61,578 nucleotides of DNA, from assembly GCA_944384265.1 (NCBI GenBank), contig CALWSR010000018.1:1-61578 (forward strand), written 5' to 3'. Both the position numbers and the translations under genes were made by a program. Within the stretch, counting starts at the first letter, position 1. Each line of letters starts with the position of its first letter. This document shows, in pieces, positions 19,384-28,927 of the stretch. Origin of the DNA: an uncultured Clostridia bacterium (GTDB taxonomy: Bacteria; Bacillota; Clostridia; Lachnospirales; Anaerotignaceae). The notes below the pieces were generated by a model. That model had not been told where the DNA came from and did no database searches. It saw only the letters and a list, made by a program, of their open reading frames with translations.

Positions 19384-19494
19384 TCATACAATAAGATTTG
19401 CATCAAAATGCTCCGAATATTCAATCACTGCTCTTTTCCCTCCAAATCCCCCCATAATGCTTATTTTAGGAAATACTTCCATATTGATACTCAT
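19384..19494 (-). CDS. Small open frame with good SD, possibly a gene fragment
   Basis: 36 codons starting MSINMEVFPKISIMGGFGG, with AAAGGA 6 nt before the ATG. The amino acid make-up is gene-like, but there is no recognisable domain and the frame ends abruptly; similar-looking sequence seems to go on in other frames. I read it as the front of a decayed gene. Confidence 0.25.
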   Translation of the reverse strand: MSINMEVFPKISIMGGFGGKRAVIEYSEHFDANLIV

Positions 19495-19504
19495 TTACTT
19501 CCTT

Positions 19505-19642
19505 TTACTCATACAACTTTTTTAATATTTCTTCCATTGCTTTTCTTTTTTCTTCATAAAGTATTTTTTATATGATGTCCGCAAGCCCATTTTCTATGGC
19601 ATATCCCCTTATTCCTAAGACCTTTTTACCATACTTTTGCAT
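19505..19642 (-). pseudogene. Broken frame with charged helical sequence
   Basis: Reading from the ATG at 19642 gives MQKYGKKVLGIRGYAIENGL, then one internal TAA, then a strongly charged KILYEEKRKAMEEILKKLYE and a stop. The composition is protein-like on both sides of the stop. It may be part of the same decayed unit as the frame at 19384-19494. I do not recognise it. Confidence 0.25.
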
Positions 19643-19716
19643 CTTATGATAGTAAAATGTAGTTTCATTTCCATCTCAATGCCAAAAGGATTGCTTACAC
19701 CACCAACCTATGCAAC

Positions 19717-19747
19717 AAAAAAAGCCTCTTATAAGAGGCTTTTTTTA
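19717..19747 (-). terminator. Rho-independent terminator after the amino acid ABC operon
   Basis: AAAAAAAGCCTCTTATAAGAGGCTTTTTTT is nearly a perfect palindrome with a GC-rich centre and a T run, directly after the stop codon of the ATPase gene. Confidence 0.9.
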
Positions 19748-20473
19748 TAACACCATATTCAAAAAATCCTGTGTTCTTTTATTTTGTGGGTTTCCAAACA
19801 CTTCTTCCGGTGTGCCTTCTTCCACAATATAGCCGCCATCCATAAATATCACTCTGTCGGCCACTTCTCTTGCAAATCCCATTTCATGTGTCACCACAAT
19901 CATTGTCATGCCGTCTTCTGCCAGCTTTTTCATAACATTCAGCACTTCTCCCACCATTTCAGGGTCTAATGCTGATGTAGGCTCATCAAAGAGCATCACA
20001 TCAGGCTGCATTGCCAAGGCTCTTGCAATGGCAACCCTCTGCTGCTGACCGCCGGAAAGCTGGGCCGGAAAAGCATTTGCCTTTTCTTCCAATCCTACGC
20101 TTTTGAGCAGCTCCATGCCTTTTTTTCTGGCTTCTTCCTTTGTCATTTTTTTTCTGTCCACAGGAGCCAGCATAATGTTATCAATCACAGAAAGGTGTGG
20201 AAAAAGATTGAATTGTTGAAAAACCATGCCAATATTTTCTCTGATTTTATTAATATCGGCTTTTTTATCTGTTAAATTATAATCATCTACAATGATGGTG
20301 CCTGCTGTGGGTTCTTCCAAAAAATTAAGACAGCGTAAAAAAGTACTTTTTCCCGAACCGGAGGGACCTATCAGACAAACAACCTCTCCCTCATGCACTT
20401 CCATATTGATGTGTTTTAGCACCTCTAAATCTCCAAAGCTTTTCTGCAGTCCTTCAGCCTTTACTTTTACCAC
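19745..20473 (-). CDS. glnQ: Polar amino acid ABC transporter ATP-binding protein
   Basis: 242 residues with Walker [10 protein letters not shown] (about 36-44), Q-loop [13 protein letters not shown], signature [15 protein letters not shown], Walker [19 protein letters not shown] and the H-loop VTHEMGFA. This is the PAAT subgroup (GlnQ/HisP type). It starts at GTG 20473 with AAGGAG 8 nt upstream and overlaps the permease gene by 20 nt. It powers the importer formed with the next two genes; the amino acid carried cannot be told from sequence. Confidence 0.93.
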   Translation of the reverse strand: MVKVKAEGLQKSFGDLEVLKHINMEVHEGEVVCLIGPSGSGKSTFLRCLNFLEEPTAGTIIVDDYNLTDKKADINKIRENIGMVFQQFNLFPHLSVIDNIMLAPVDRKKMTKEEARKKGMELLKSVGLEEKANAFPAQLSGGQQQRVAIARALAMQPDVMLFDEPTSALDPEMVGEVLNVMKKLAEDGMTMIVVTHEMGFAREVADRVIFMDGGYIVEEGTPEEVFGNPQNKRTQDFLNMVL

Positions 20474-21119
20474 TGGAAAGTCTCCTTTCTATGATTTGAG
20501 ATATTTTTGTCAAAATCATAACAACAATGAAATATGCAATGGCAACCATAGCATATACTTCAAAACCTTTAAATGTTCTGGAAACAATCAATGTACCTTG
20601 GCGCATCAATTCTCCAACGCCAATGACAGAAAGGATAGAAGTATCTTTCAATGTAATAATAAACTGATTGACAACAGAAGGAATCACAATGCGTATTGCC
20701 TGGGGAATAATCACCTTTGCCATAGCCACATGATAAGGCAGCCCAAGGCTCCTTGCTGCTTCCATCTGTCCTTTGTTTACAGCAGAAATACCGCTTCTGA
20801 AAATTTCAGACAAATATGCGCCTGCATTTAGTGTCAAAACAATGACACTGGCCCAAAAGGAATCAATTTTTATGCCCATTGCAGATGTAATTCCAAAATA
20901 CAAAAAGTATGCCTGCACCATCAATGGCGTACCACGAATGACGCTTAAATAAATGGTAGCAATCCAGTTTAAGGGTCTGAACCTTGAAATTTTAAAAAAA
21001 CAGGATATCATACCAATGATAATGGCAAACAGCAATGAAAGTATTGTAAGCTGGAGGGTGATTACAAGACCTTCAAGCAGTCTGGGCAAGCTTTGTAAAA
21101 AAAGTGTATAAAAATTCAT
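20454..21119 (-). CDS. Polar amino acid ABC transporter permease
   Basis: 221 residues with about five membrane helices. It carries the HisM/GlnP-type motifs [16 protein letters not shown] and the EAA loop [29 protein letters not shown], which docks to the ATPase. A single permease gene suggests a homodimeric channel. It lies 23 nt after the binding-protein gene and overlaps the ATPase gene. Confidence 0.93.
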   Translation of the reverse strand: MNFYTLFLQSLPRLLEGLVITLQLTILSLLFAIIIGMISCFFKISRFRPLNWIATIYLSVIRGTPLMVQAYFLYFGITSAMGIKIDSFWASVIVLTLNAGAYLSEIFRSGISAVNKGQMEAARSLGLPYHVAMAKVIIPQAIRIVIPSVVNQFIITLKDTSILSVIGVGELMRQGTLIVSRTFKGFEVYAMVAIAYFIVVMILTKISQIIERRLSSGKSKG

Positions 21120-21142
21120 AGTCCATTACTCCTAGCAGTTAA

Positions 21143-21955
21143 TTACTTTGTGTAGCTGTCTACGATTTCCTGGTATTTTCCACTTTCTTTAATATTTGCC
21201 AAACCATCGTTAAACATTTGCAAAAGCTCTGCATTTTCTCCCTTTGCCACTGCAAAGCCATAGGAATTGCCGGCTTCCTGCTTATCATTTAATTTTAATG
21301 CAAGACCTTGCTGGATACCATATGCAATAACGGGATAATCCTCAAAGCAAGCCACAGAATTTCCTACCAATACATCCTGATACATACTGTTGGAATCATC
21401 AAATGCTACCATTTCAAAGCCATATTGGTCTTTTATGCTCTCTGCAAAATTATAGCCTTCTGTTCCCACCTTTACAGCCACTTTTTTTCCTGCCAGGTCT
21501 TCATAGGACTGTATCTCTTGGTTGTCTGCTCCAACTGCCATGACAACTGCTGAATCATAATAAGGGTCAGAAAAATCATGCTCCAGCTTTCTTTCTTCTG
21601 TGATGCTCATGCCTGCAATCACTCCGTCAGCCTGTCCTGCTTTTACAGCCTGTACAGCGGCATTAAAGCCAAGCACCTGCCAATTTACTTCAAAGCCCTG
21701 GTCCTGTGCGATTGCTTCCATAATATCAATGTCAATGCCTACAAAATTTCCGTTTTCATCAGAAAATTCAAAGGGGGCAAATGTTGTGTCTGTTGCAATA
21801 TTATAGGTTTTTACATCTGACGTTGTATCTGTCTGTTCTGTTGACTGTGTGGTGTCAGCAGTATCATTTGTTGTTTGTGTTGTACTGCTGCAGCCTACTG
21901 CCATAAGCATTGTAAAGGATAATGCAACAGCTGTTACTGATTTAAAAAAATTCAT
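21143..21955 (-). CDS. Amino acid ABC transporter substrate-binding lipoprotein
   Basis: 270 residues starting MNFFKSVTAVALSFTMLMAV, a lipoprotein signal with lipobox AVGC, followed by a Thr/Gln/Asp-rich spacer. The SBP_bac_3 fold shows in TDTTFAPFEFSDENG, GIDIDIMEAIA, ADGVIAGMSITEERK and GKKVAVKVGTEGYNFA. A longer frame begins 20 codons upstream but does not give a sensible signal peptide; GGAG stands 10 nt before the chosen ATG. It is the first gene of the importer operon, behind a good promoter (22055-22083). Confidence 0.92.
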   Translation of the reverse strand: MNFFKSVTAVALSFTMLMAVGCSSTTQTTNDTADTTQSTEQTDTTSDVKTYNIATDTTFAPFEFSDENGNFVGIDIDIMEAIAQDQGFEVNWQVLGFNAAVQAVKAGQADGVIAGMSITEERKLEHDFSDPYYDSAVVMAVGADNQEIQSYEDLAGKKVAVKVGTEGYNFAESIKDQYGFEMVAFDDSNSMYQDVLVGNSVACFEDYPVIAYGIQQGLALKLNDKQEAGNSYGFAVAKGENAELLQMFNDGLANIKESGKYQEIVDSYTK

Positions 21956-22054
21956 GTTTCTCAATCTCCTTTTTCTTTTTTTTACATCAAAAAAGCAAAT
22001 TTTGTCCCTCCACAAAATACTTTCTGATTTCCATGTAAAATACCATACTTCTTT

Positions 22055-22083
22055 ATTATAGAGGTTTCTTTTGCCCTATACAA
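22055..22083 (-). promoter_or_regulatory. Promoter of the amino acid ABC importer operon
   Basis: On the minus strand TTGTAT, 17 nt, TATAAT: a near-consensus housekeeping promoter about 95 nt before the start codon. No operator palindrome or riboswitch is obvious around it. Confidence 0.75.
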
Positions 22084-22165
22084 GAGTAAATTTTTAAAAA
22101 TCATTGTTTTTTTCATAAAATTTATCAAAATTCGCAGTATTTTTTTCAATCCATGAATGTCAGCA

Positions 22166-22819
22166 TTATTTTTCAAAAAAACCTACTACGGAGCTGGAGC
22201 CAAGCCTTTCCGCCCCCAGCTGCAAAAAAGCCTCTGCATCTGCAATGCTTTTGATGCCTCCTGCCGCTTTGATTTTCACATTGTTTGCGATATTTTCCGA
22301 AAACAAAATGATATCCTCCCTTGTGGCGCCATCGCTTCCAAAGCCTGTGCTTGTTTTGATAAATTCTGCACCGGAAGCACTGACAACATGACACAGCTTT
22401 TTCTTTTCCTCCTCTGTCAAATAGCAGGTTTCCACAATCACCTTTAATATATGACTGCCGCAGGCTTTTTTTACTGCCTCTATTTCCTGCTTGACTGCAT
22501 CAAAAAGACCGGATTTTACCCAGCCCAAATTGATGACCATATCAATTTCATCTGCACCATTTTCAATGGCATTTTTTGTTTCAAAAACCTTTACGTCAGT
22601 TGTCTGATAACCATTTGGAAACCCTATCACGGTACAAATGGCAATCTGTCCTTTTACAAATTCCGCCGCTTGCTTTACATAACAAGGTGCAATGCAGACA
22701 GATGCCGTTTTTTGCTTTATCCCCTCTTGACAAAGCTTTTGCACCTGCTGCCATGTGGCTGTCTGCTTTAACAATGTGTGGTCAACATGAGAAAGGATTT
22801 CTTCTTTTTTCAAAGCCAT
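22166..22819 (-). CDS. deoC: Deoxyribose-phosphate aldolase
   Basis: Cleaves 2-deoxyribose 5-phosphate to glyceraldehyde 3-phosphate and acetaldehyde in deoxynucleoside breakdown. 217 residues. The active-site parts are present: EIDMVINLG (D93), the Schiff-base lysine in FIKTSTGF (K155) and the proton-relay lysine in VKIKAAGGI. It stands alone; no other deo gene is nearby. Confidence 0.95.
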   Translation of the reverse strand: MALKKEEILSHVDHTLLKQTATWQQVQKLCQEGIKQKTASVCIAPCYVKQAAEFVKGQIAICTVIGFPNGYQTTDVKVFETKNAIENGADEIDMVINLGWVKSGLFDAVKQEIEAVKKACGSHILKVIVETCYLTEEEKKKLCHVVSASGAEFIKTSTGFGSDGATREDIILFSENIANNVKIKAAGGIKSIADAEAFLQLGAERLGSSSVVGFFEK

Positions 22820-22906
22820 TTTCTTTTCCTCTTCTTTCTTTTTTTGATAAACATATGGGTATAGTATACCACAATTTCAAAAAAATCACAACTTCATTCT
22901 AAAAAA

Positions 22907-23037
22907 GGGGCTGTTGTAAAATAGCCCCCTAAAATAATAGTGTACAAAAACTGGTTAAATTCCACTCAGAAAACAACTGGTTTCCAAGCTTTCTTTGTGC
23001 AGGCTGTGCCGCTGCAATTTCATTTTGCCACAGCCCC
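22907..23037 (+). repeat. MITE-like repeat, copy A1
   Basis: 131 bp with imperfect 16-base terminal inverted repeats: GGGGCTGTTGTAAAAT at the left, and the right end inverts to GGGGCTGTGGCAAAAT (14 of 16 match). The interior, with GTGTACAAAAACTGGTTAAA and TTCCACTCAGAAAACA, recurs at 24860-24975 and, inverted, at 52249-52398. It has no coding capacity, as expected of a non-autonomous element. Confidence 0.75.
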
Positions 23038-23091
23038 TTCATTTAAAACCATTTCTTTATTCAAACCATTTTCATAGCTTTTTTAAAAAAA

Positions 23092-24381
23092 TCATTGTGG
23101 TACAAATTCTGTAATTTCTGTAATATCATCTCCCTCTACTTTAAACCAGAAAAGCCGTGACCGTCCAAAGCCTTCCTCTCCTGCTGCTTCTGCAAAGGAG
23201 CGGGTCTGCACTGGCTCCATTTTTCCATTGTTCATACAGGTTATCTCTGCATCCTCCTGCAAATGGAATGTCAGCTGTTGTCCATAGCCTGTTATAAAAA
23301 AGCCTTCCTCCGTGGCCCCTCTTGTATCTGCATTCAGCTGCTTTCTGTTAATGACCAAAAGCATTCTGCCATAATCGTCTATTGTGCCATTGATTGTGCC
23401 AAAATAATTTTTTGTGCCGTCTTCATCCAGCTGAGGAAACTGCTGTTGTATTGCCCAGTTATACATTATTTTTCCTTTGTCATTTGTTTCTCCTGTATAC
23501 ATACGGAAGCTGTCTGTATTGGTTTTGTTGCCCAAAAAACGCATTTGATAATTGGCATAAAAGGGCTGCTGATACTCCTTGTAAAGACGTGTATAGTCTT
23601 CACTGCCGCTGTCCTTTGCCTTTTTGATATATTCTATGGTATCCGGATTTTGAGGATAATTTCTCAGCACCTCCTGCAATCTAAAATCAATGGTAAAATT
23701 ATCATCATTTGTTGTGACATCTCTAATGTTGATGTTAAGCATTTCTACAATGTAATAGCTGGAATGTCCATCGGTAAACACCGTTTCCAAATGGTCCAAA
23801 AACAAAGGCAGTATCTCTGCATCTATTTTTTCTGCTCCTGTAATGGTTACGATAGGGGGATATATGACATAGCCTGTTTTTTGTGCCAAGGAGGAAACCA
23901 TCTCCTCCATGGAAAGCTGCTTTTGTGTGGGTGTAAAGTCATTCCAATTATAAATATGGGTCAAGGCACTGTTTTCCACCATAAATGTATCTCCCTTTTT
24001 TGTCATGGTCACATATTCCGCCTGATGATATTCTCTTCCCCCTTCATCTTTTAATGTGTAAAATATGGTATCATTTCCTTCCAGTTCAAAGCTGACCACA
24101 TCCAATTTGTCATGCAGCTGTGCATTTTTTTCTGCTGTATGTAATAAAAGAAGGGTATCTTCATTGGCTCGTCTTATCTGCTCTGTAACATAAGCTTTTT
24201 TCATGGAATCAGACATCATCTGCATTCTTGTTCCACATTCTGCATAGGCCTCCGCCCATGCCTTTAATACCTGCTGTTGCTGTGTATCCTCCTGCTGCTG
24301 GGCAAAAGCTGGTACAGCCGCCACTGTCAAAATCATTGTCATGCAAAGTGTTGTTATATATTGTATTATGCTCCTTTTCAT
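23092..24381 (-). CDS. Secreted protein of unknown function
   Basis: About 429 residues with a clean signal peptide (MKRSIIQYITT... ending AFA at about residue 27) and a Gln-rich mature start. The rest is soluble and mixed alpha/beta, with no motif I recognise: a charged helical part at about 30-100, then many short strands (FELEGNDTIFYTLKDEGG, RMYTGETNDKGKIMYNW, MLLVINRKQLNADTRG). Starting at the ATG at 24381 drops two residues of the GTG-initiated frame. It is flanked by two copies of the MITE-like repeat. Export is well supported; the role is not known. Confidence 0.75.
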   Translation of the reverse strand: MKRSIIQYITTLCMTMILTVAAVPAFAQQQEDTQQQQVLKAWAEAYAECGTRMQMMSDSMKKAYVTEQIRRANEDTLLLLHTAEKNAQLHDKLDVVSFELEGNDTIFYTLKDEGGREYHQAEYVTMTKKGDTFMVENSALTHIYNWNDFTPTQKQLSMEEMVSSLAQKTGYVIYPPIVTITGAEKIDAEILPLFLDHLETVFTDGHSSYYIVEMLNINIRDVTTNDDNFTIDFRLQEVLRNYPQNPDTIEYIKKAKDSGSEDYTRLYKEYQQPFYANYQMRFLGNKTNTDSFRMYTGETNDKGKIMYNWAIQQQFPQLDEDGTKNYFGTINGTIDDYGRMLLVINRKQLNADTRGATEEGFFITGYGQQLTFHLQEDAEITCMNNGKMEPVQTRSFAEAAGEEGFGRSRLFWFKVEGDDITEITEFVPQ

Positions 24382-24859
24382 AGCCACTCACCCTTTCTTT
24401 ACCCTTTTTCTTTTATCATACTCCATTTCCTCCCATTCTGTCAATATATACAACTTTATTCCTCGTCACTCTGGTATTTTTGTATGCTCTGTGCATAAAA
24501 AAAGAGAGGCTTCTCTCTATTTTTAAAATATTTTTTATAAAAAAGCCGGCCTATCCAGTGGTTCTCACAGCCCTATGTCTCATATGGACCGGCAGCCCTT
24601 TTTATCATTTGCTGTTTAATAGGAGCTGTTGTTTCCGCTGACATTAGGATTCTTTTTTTGCTGTATCCACATAGCCAGAATAGACTAAGGATATCTAAAA
24701 CTTAATTGATGAAACCGTTTGTACAATAGTACTTTCAAATACCCCGCCTTTTTTCATTCTATTTTTGCAGTTGACAGACCATGATTTTGTGGCATCTCCG
24801 TATCAAAGACCTTTTTAAACCGGTCCTATAATATGGTATGGCTTTACTGATATAAAAAA
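24382..24859. other. Intergenic region upstream of the secreted protein gene
   Basis: No gene seen. It holds the 5' region of the secreted-protein gene and AT-rich sequence. A segment at 24757-24775 (TTTTTTCATTCTATTTTTG) resembles 60378-60396, perhaps another old repeat. Confidence 0.4.
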
Positions 24860-24975
24860 GGGGCTGCTCCTCTGAAATCATAGCATACAAAAACCGGTTA
24901 AATTCCACTCAAAAAACAGCCGATTTACCAACTTTCTTTATGCAAGCTGCTGCAATTTCATTTTGCCACAGCCCC
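24860..24975 (+). repeat. MITE-like repeat, copy A2
   Basis: 116 bp, same orientation as copy A1. The right end, ATTTCATTTTGCCACAGCCCC, is nearly identical to A1; the left end keeps GGGGCTG but has diverged beyond it. The central ACAAAAACCGGTTAAATTCC matches A1. Confidence 0.72.
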
Positions 24976-25040
24976 TCAAGCTGCAGACAATGTTATTTTT
25001 ATGGCACAAAAAGATATACCACAGTAAATTGATTTTCAAT

Positions 25041-25088
25041 AAAAAAACAGGGGGTTTCAAGGCATTTATGCCATTCCACTCCCTGTCT
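25041..25088 (-). terminator. Terminator after ispH-S1
   Basis: On the minus strand CAGGGAGTGG...CCCCCTG with an inner GGCA/TGCC pair, followed by seven Ts. It is 48 nt past the stop of the ispH fusion gene. Confidence 0.7.
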
Positions 25089-25135
25089 GCTGCTCAAAAG
25101 CTCATTTTTGACAAGCATGCTGCTGTTTTCTGTGA

Positions 25136-27097
25136 TTATTCTGCATCTGCTTCCTGTGTTTGTGCCTCTGCATTTTCTTCTGCCTGTCTTTTGGAAAGAC
25201 TGATTTTTTTCTGCTCTGCATTGACCTCCAAAACCTTTACTTTTATCATTTGGCCAACCTTCAGTTCATCCTCTGGTTTTACAACGTGTTTGTTTGCAAT
25301 TTGAGAAATATGCACAAGACCGTCTACGCCTGCCTCCAGCTCTACAAATGCGCCAAAAGGCACCATGCGAACTACCTTGCCCTCTGTTACAGAGCCAACA
25401 GGATATTTTTCAACAGCCAATGTCCAAGGATTTTTGCTGCTGTCTTTTAAAGAAAGAGAAATTTTACCCTTTTCTTTATCAATATCTAATATAATTGCTT
25501 CTACTTCTTCTCCCTCTTTGAGTACCTCTTTCGGATTTGTAATGCGTCCCCAGGACATTTCAGAAATGTGGATTAAACCGTCCACACCGCCCAAATCTAC
25601 AAATGCGCCAAAATCTGTAATTCTGCTTACGGTTCCTGTTACTTTAGAGCCTATTTCCAATTTTTCAAACAAAGCAGCTTTTTTCTGCAAAACCTCTTTT
25701 TCAATCAGTGCTTTTCTGCCACCAATGATACGACGTTTCACTTTGTCCAATTCAATGATGTTAAATTCCAAATCCTGTCCCTTGAATACATTTAAGTCCT
25801 CAATAAATCTATTTGAAACCTGAGAAGATGGGATAAACACACGCACGCCGTTTACAAGTGCAATCAAGCCGCCCTTTACCACGTCTGTTACTTTTCCTGT
25901 AATAATTTCTTTGTTGTTGTATGCTACTTCAATTTCTTCCATGCCCTTTTGGTCTTCAATACGTTTTCTGGAAAGCAGTACATTGCCGTCCCCGTCATTT
26001 ACTCTTACAACAAATACTTCAATTTCATCTCCAGGCTGTAATACTTTGCTTGGAAGTACATTTGCATCTCTGCTGAATTCTCCCTTTGGAATAATTCCGT
26101 CAGATTTGTAGTTTAAATTTACAGAAACTTCCTCATTTGAAATACTGATGACTGTACCCTTTACTACATCCCCTGTATGCAGTGTTGTGAAAGATTCGTT
26201 TAACATTTGTTCAAAAGTCAGTTCGCTCTCACTTCCTCCGTTGTTTTGTACTGCATCGTTTAATGCTTCGCTCATTGTACCAATTACCTCCTTAATTATT
26301 GCCGGTGGTGTTGAGGCACCAGCAGTTATCCCTATTTTATCATTCTTAGAAAAAATATTCAACACTAAATCACAAATTGTTTCAATGTAATATGTTTTCT
26401 GACAATTTTTTTTGCAGATTTCCACTAATTTTTGCGTATTAGAGCTGTTTTTGTCGCCTATGACAATCATTTTATCCACATTTTTAGAAATCAAAACTGC
26501 TTCCTGCTGTCTTTTGGCTGTGGCAGAACAAATGGTATCAAACACTTCCAAATCCAATCCTTTGTTTTGCAATGCTTGTATGATTTGTTCAAATTTATTT
26601 TTGCGAAACGTGGTTTGCACCACCACAGTATACTTTTTATTTTCCATAGGCACAAACCTTTTGGCCTGTTCTATTTCTTCCAATATGACAGCGGCATTTT
26701 GGCACCAGCCATGAATGCCCTGCACCTCCGGATGGTTGGGACTGCCTATGATGATAATTTGCTTTTTTCGTTCATGTGCTTTTTCCACAATGCTGTGAAT
26801 GCGCTTTACAAAAGGACAGGTGCCGTCCACCCATTTGAGTCCTTTTTTGGCAATTTCATCATAAAGTGCCTTTCCCACACCATGAGAACGTATGATGATG
26901 GTGCCTTCTTCTATTCCCTCCAGACCTTCAATGACATCAATTCCTCTTTTTTTCAAATCTGCCGTCACTTCTTTATTATGTATCAAAGGCCCGTAGCTAT
27001 AAATTTTTTTGTTTTTTTCAATTTCATTGTATGCCATATCAATGGCACGGCTTACACCAAAACAAAATCCGGCAGATTTTGCCACAAACAGCTCCAT
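25136..27097 (-). CDS. ispH: IspH (HMBPP reductase) fused to four S1 RNA-binding domains
   Basis: 653 residues. The N-terminal 285 are a full IspH, last enzyme of the MEP isoprenoid pathway, with iron-sulfur ligands C12, C94 and C190 and the catalytic E124 (NHPEVQG). After a short linker come four S1 domains at about 305-375, 390-460, 475-545 and 560-632, the third and fourth with [16 protein letters not shown] and [17 protein letters not shown]. This ribosomal-protein-S1-like fusion is known in Clostridia. A natural reading is that it also acts as the cell's S1-type mRNA-binding protein. It shares one base with plsC (TAATG) and ends the cmk-plsC-ispH run. Confidence 0.96.
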   Translation of the reverse strand: MELFVAKSAGFCFGVSRAIDMAYNEIEKNKKIYSYGPLIHNKEVTADLKKRGIDVIEGLEGIEEGTIIIRSHGVGKALYDEIAKKGLKWVDGTCPFVKRIHSIVEKAHERKKQIIIIGSPNHPEVQGIHGWCQNAAVILEEIEQAKRFVPMENKKYTVVVQTTFRKNKFEQIIQALQNKGLDLEVFDTICSATAKRQQEAVLISKNVDKMIVIGDKNSSNTQKLVEICKKNCQKTYYIETICDLVLNIFSKNDKIGITAGASTPPAIIKEVIGTMSEALNDAVQNNGGSESELTFEQMLNESFTTLHTGDVVKGTVISISNEEVSVNLNYKSDGIIPKGEFSRDANVLPSKVLQPGDEIEVFVVRVNDGDGNVLLSRKRIEDQKGMEEIEVAYNNKEIITGKVTDVVKGGLIALVNGVRVFIPSSQVSNRFIEDLNVFKGQDLEFNIIELDKVKRRIIGGRKALIEKEVLQKKAALFEKLEIGSKVTGTVSRITDFGAFVDLGGVDGLIHISEMSWGRITNPKEVLKEGEEVEAIILDIDKEKGKISLSLKDSSKNPWTLAVEKYPVGSVTEGKVVRMVPFGAFVELEAGVDGLVHISQIANKHVVKPEDELKVGQMIKVKVLEVNAEQKKISLSKRQAEENAEAQTQEADAE

Positions 27098-27684
27098 TAC
27101 AAACCCTCCACCTTCATGGCATTGATTTGTGCCATAATTTTTTCTGTCATTTCATTTAAGCTTTTTGTATCAATCCGTTTGTTTTTATATTCCTCTAAAT
27201 ATAATGGCTTTCCATATACAATTTTCATTTTTGAAAAGGGCTTGCAGCTGCCGCTGATGGCCACAGGCACAACAGGCGCCTTTGCTTTGACGGCAAACAA
27301 TGCCACCCCTGCCTTTGCCGCTTTTTCCTCTCCTGCCTTCACTCTTGTGCCTTGGGCAAACATACCAATGACCTTTCCCGATTTGAGTATGCTTACCGCA
27401 CTTTTAAATGCAGTCATATCTGCTGTGGCTCTGTCCACAGGAAAAGCGTGGAGATGTACCATCAGCCAGTGCATAAACCTGCCTTCAAAAAGCTCTTTTT
27501 TTGCCATATAACAGACAGGCCTTTTGCTAAAAACGCCCATTGTCACCGGGTCAAAATTGCTGCTGTGATTTGCACAAAGTATGACAGGGCCTTCCTTTGG
27601 CACATTTTCCTGCCCTTCTACACTCATGCGAAACAATATTTTATATAATATCAGTAATACTGCCTTTGCCACATTGTAAAACAT
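27097..27684 (-). CDS. plsC: 1-acyl-sn-glycerol-3-phosphate acyltransferase
   Basis: 195 residues with an N-terminal hydrophobic helix and the acyltransferase motifs CANHSSNFD (HX4D), GMFAQGTRV (the EGTR-like block, here QGTR) and VPVAISGS. It makes phosphatidic acid from lysophosphatidic acid in the membrane. It starts 1 nt after cmk ends and its stop overlaps the ispH start, so it is tightly coupled to both neighbours. Confidence 0.92.
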   Translation of the reverse strand: MFYNVAKAVLLILYKILFRMSVEGQENVPKEGPVILCANHSSNFDPVTMGVFSKRPVCYMAKKELFEGRFMHWLMVHLHAFPVDRATADMTAFKSAVSILKSGKVIGMFAQGTRVKAGEEKAAKAGVALFAVKAKAPVVPVAISGSCKPFSKMKIVYGKPLYLEEYKNKRIDTKSLNEMTEKIMAQINAMKVEGL

Positions 27685-27685
27685 A

Positions 27686-28375
27686 TTACACCTCTGTTTC
27701 CTTTTTATTTATTTTTTCTTTTACAATATCTAAAATTTTTAAAACCACTTCTTCCCTGCTCATAAAGGAAGTATCAATTTCCACTGCATCCTTTGCTTTT
27801 TTTAAAGGATTGTATGCCCGATTCATGTCACTTTCATCCCTTTGCAGTATCTGCTGTCTGACCTGTGCCTCATTCCAGGGCTTTCCAAGCAGCTCCAGCT
27901 CATGGCAGCGTCTTTTTGTTCTTTGCTCCACACTGGCATTGAGATAAATTTTGACAGTAGCATTTGGCAAAACATTTGTGCCAATATCTCTGCCATCCAT
28001 AATGACGCTATGCCCCTTTGCCAAGCTTCTTTGTATTTCCACCAATCTTTGGCGCACAGGCAACAAAGCCGCCACAGCCGAGGCCGCCTTTCCCGCCTCC
28101 TGTGTACGAATTTTTTCTGTCACATCCTCTGCATTTAAAAATATTTTCTGCATTCCATGAGATAGTGTGACATTCATATCCATTTTTTCCAATGCCCTCT
28201 CCACGGCGTACTGCTGCTGCAAATCAATGCCCTTTTCCATACAATACAGTCCCACTGTTCTATACATTGCTCCTGTATCTATATATAATATGGACAATCG
28301 TTTTGCAACCTCCTTTGCAGCTGTGCTTTTTCCGCAGCCTGCCGGACCGTCAATGGCAATGCTGTATTGCTTCAT
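27686..28375 (-). CDS. cmk: Cytidylate kinase
   Basis: Phosphorylates CMP and dCMP. 229 residues with P-loop DGPAGCGKST (about 9-18), YIDTGAMYRTVGLY, VMDGRDIGTNVLPNA and the lid arginines in SDMNRAYNPLKKAKDAVEIDTS. AAGGAG lies before the ATG. A leader repeat (R2) starts 32 nt upstream of the start codon and fills the gap to aroH. Confidence 0.96.
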   Translation of the reverse strand: MKQYSIAIDGPAGCGKSTAAKEVAKRLSILYIDTGAMYRTVGLYCMEKGIDLQQQYAVERALEKMDMNVTLSHGMQKIFLNAEDVTEKIRTQEAGKAASAVAALLPVRQRLVEIQRSLAKGHSVIMDGRDIGTNVLPNATVKIYLNASVEQRTKRRCHELELLGKPWNEAQVRQQILQRDESDMNRAYNPLKKAKDAVEIDTSFMSREEVVLKILDIVKEKINKKETEV

Positions 28376-28407
28376 ATTCTTTCTCTCCTTTTGATGATGC
28401 GGCTTCT

Positions 28408-28546
28408 GTTGCTTTCATATGAAGTAAAAAACTGTAAAGCATTGATTTTGCAGCCAAAACCGGCCTTTGTGTTTTTCCACAGCCTGCACAATGGGCTGCC
28501 TTTCCAATGCCTTTTTGCAATATGATTTTTCATATGAATACAACAC
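28408..28546 (-). repeat. Leader repeat, copy R2 (upstream of cmk)
   Basis: The core (28408-28455) carries GTTGCTTTCATATGAAG and CATTGATTTTGCAGCC; here the second hairpin arm is only partly kept. A distal block at 28515-28546 (TTTTTCATATGAATACAACACA) is shared with copy R5. On the minus strand the core reads LAAKSMLYSFLLHMKAT, in line with the other copies. It begins 32 nt before the cmk ATG. Confidence 0.65.
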
Positions 28547-28551
28547 ATCCA

Positions 28552-28905
28552 TTATACCAAATCAGGTCTTAATACTTTTGCATCTGCTAAATACACATGA
28601 AAAACATCCTTTTGTTTTTTGTCTGAATTGCATAACACAGCACAGCGAATACATTTTTCCAAACTTCCCTGCACATACAATTCTTGGCTGCACATCAGTG
28701 CTGCCTCTGTAATGCCAATTTCCCTTGCAGCCACTGCCGGATACACGGCATCCAAATCCTTTGTCATTGTAAATTGTATTTGTATAATATCTGCTATTTC
28801 CAGTTCATTTCTTTCCATGATGGCAAAAAGCATTTTTCTTGTATTTTCCAATATCTGGCTTTTGCTGTTTTCCTCTGCTGTAACAGCCCCTCTAATACAA
28901 ATCAT
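28552..28905 (-). CDS. aroH: Chorismate mutase, AroH type
   Basis: 117 residues of the trimeric AroH fold: IRGAVTAEENSKSQILENT at the start, FTMTKDLDAVYPAVAAREIG, CSQELYVQGSLEKCIRCAVL and a C-terminal VYLADAKVLRPDL. It turns chorismate into prephenate, the substrate of PheA at 8062-8886. It sits 22 nt after the flavoprotein gene and probably in one transcript with it. Confidence 0.93.
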   Translation of the reverse strand: MICIRGAVTAEENSKSQILENTRKMLFAIMERNELEIADIIQIQFTMTKDLDAVYPAVAAREIGITEAALMCSQELYVQGSLEKCIRCAVLCNSDKKQKDVFHVYLADAKVLRPDLV

Positions 28906-28927
28906 ATCAAAACACTCCTTTTTATTT

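Larger units (their letters stand above)
18411..19716. other. Long intergenic region with decayed sequence
   Basis: About 1.3 kb. It contains one leader-repeat copy (18616-18664) and fragmentary minus-strand frames near 19384-19642 (listed separately). Plus-strand frames such as 18887-19291 are T-rich, very hydrophobic, lack an SD and look like chance. Confidence 0.5.
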
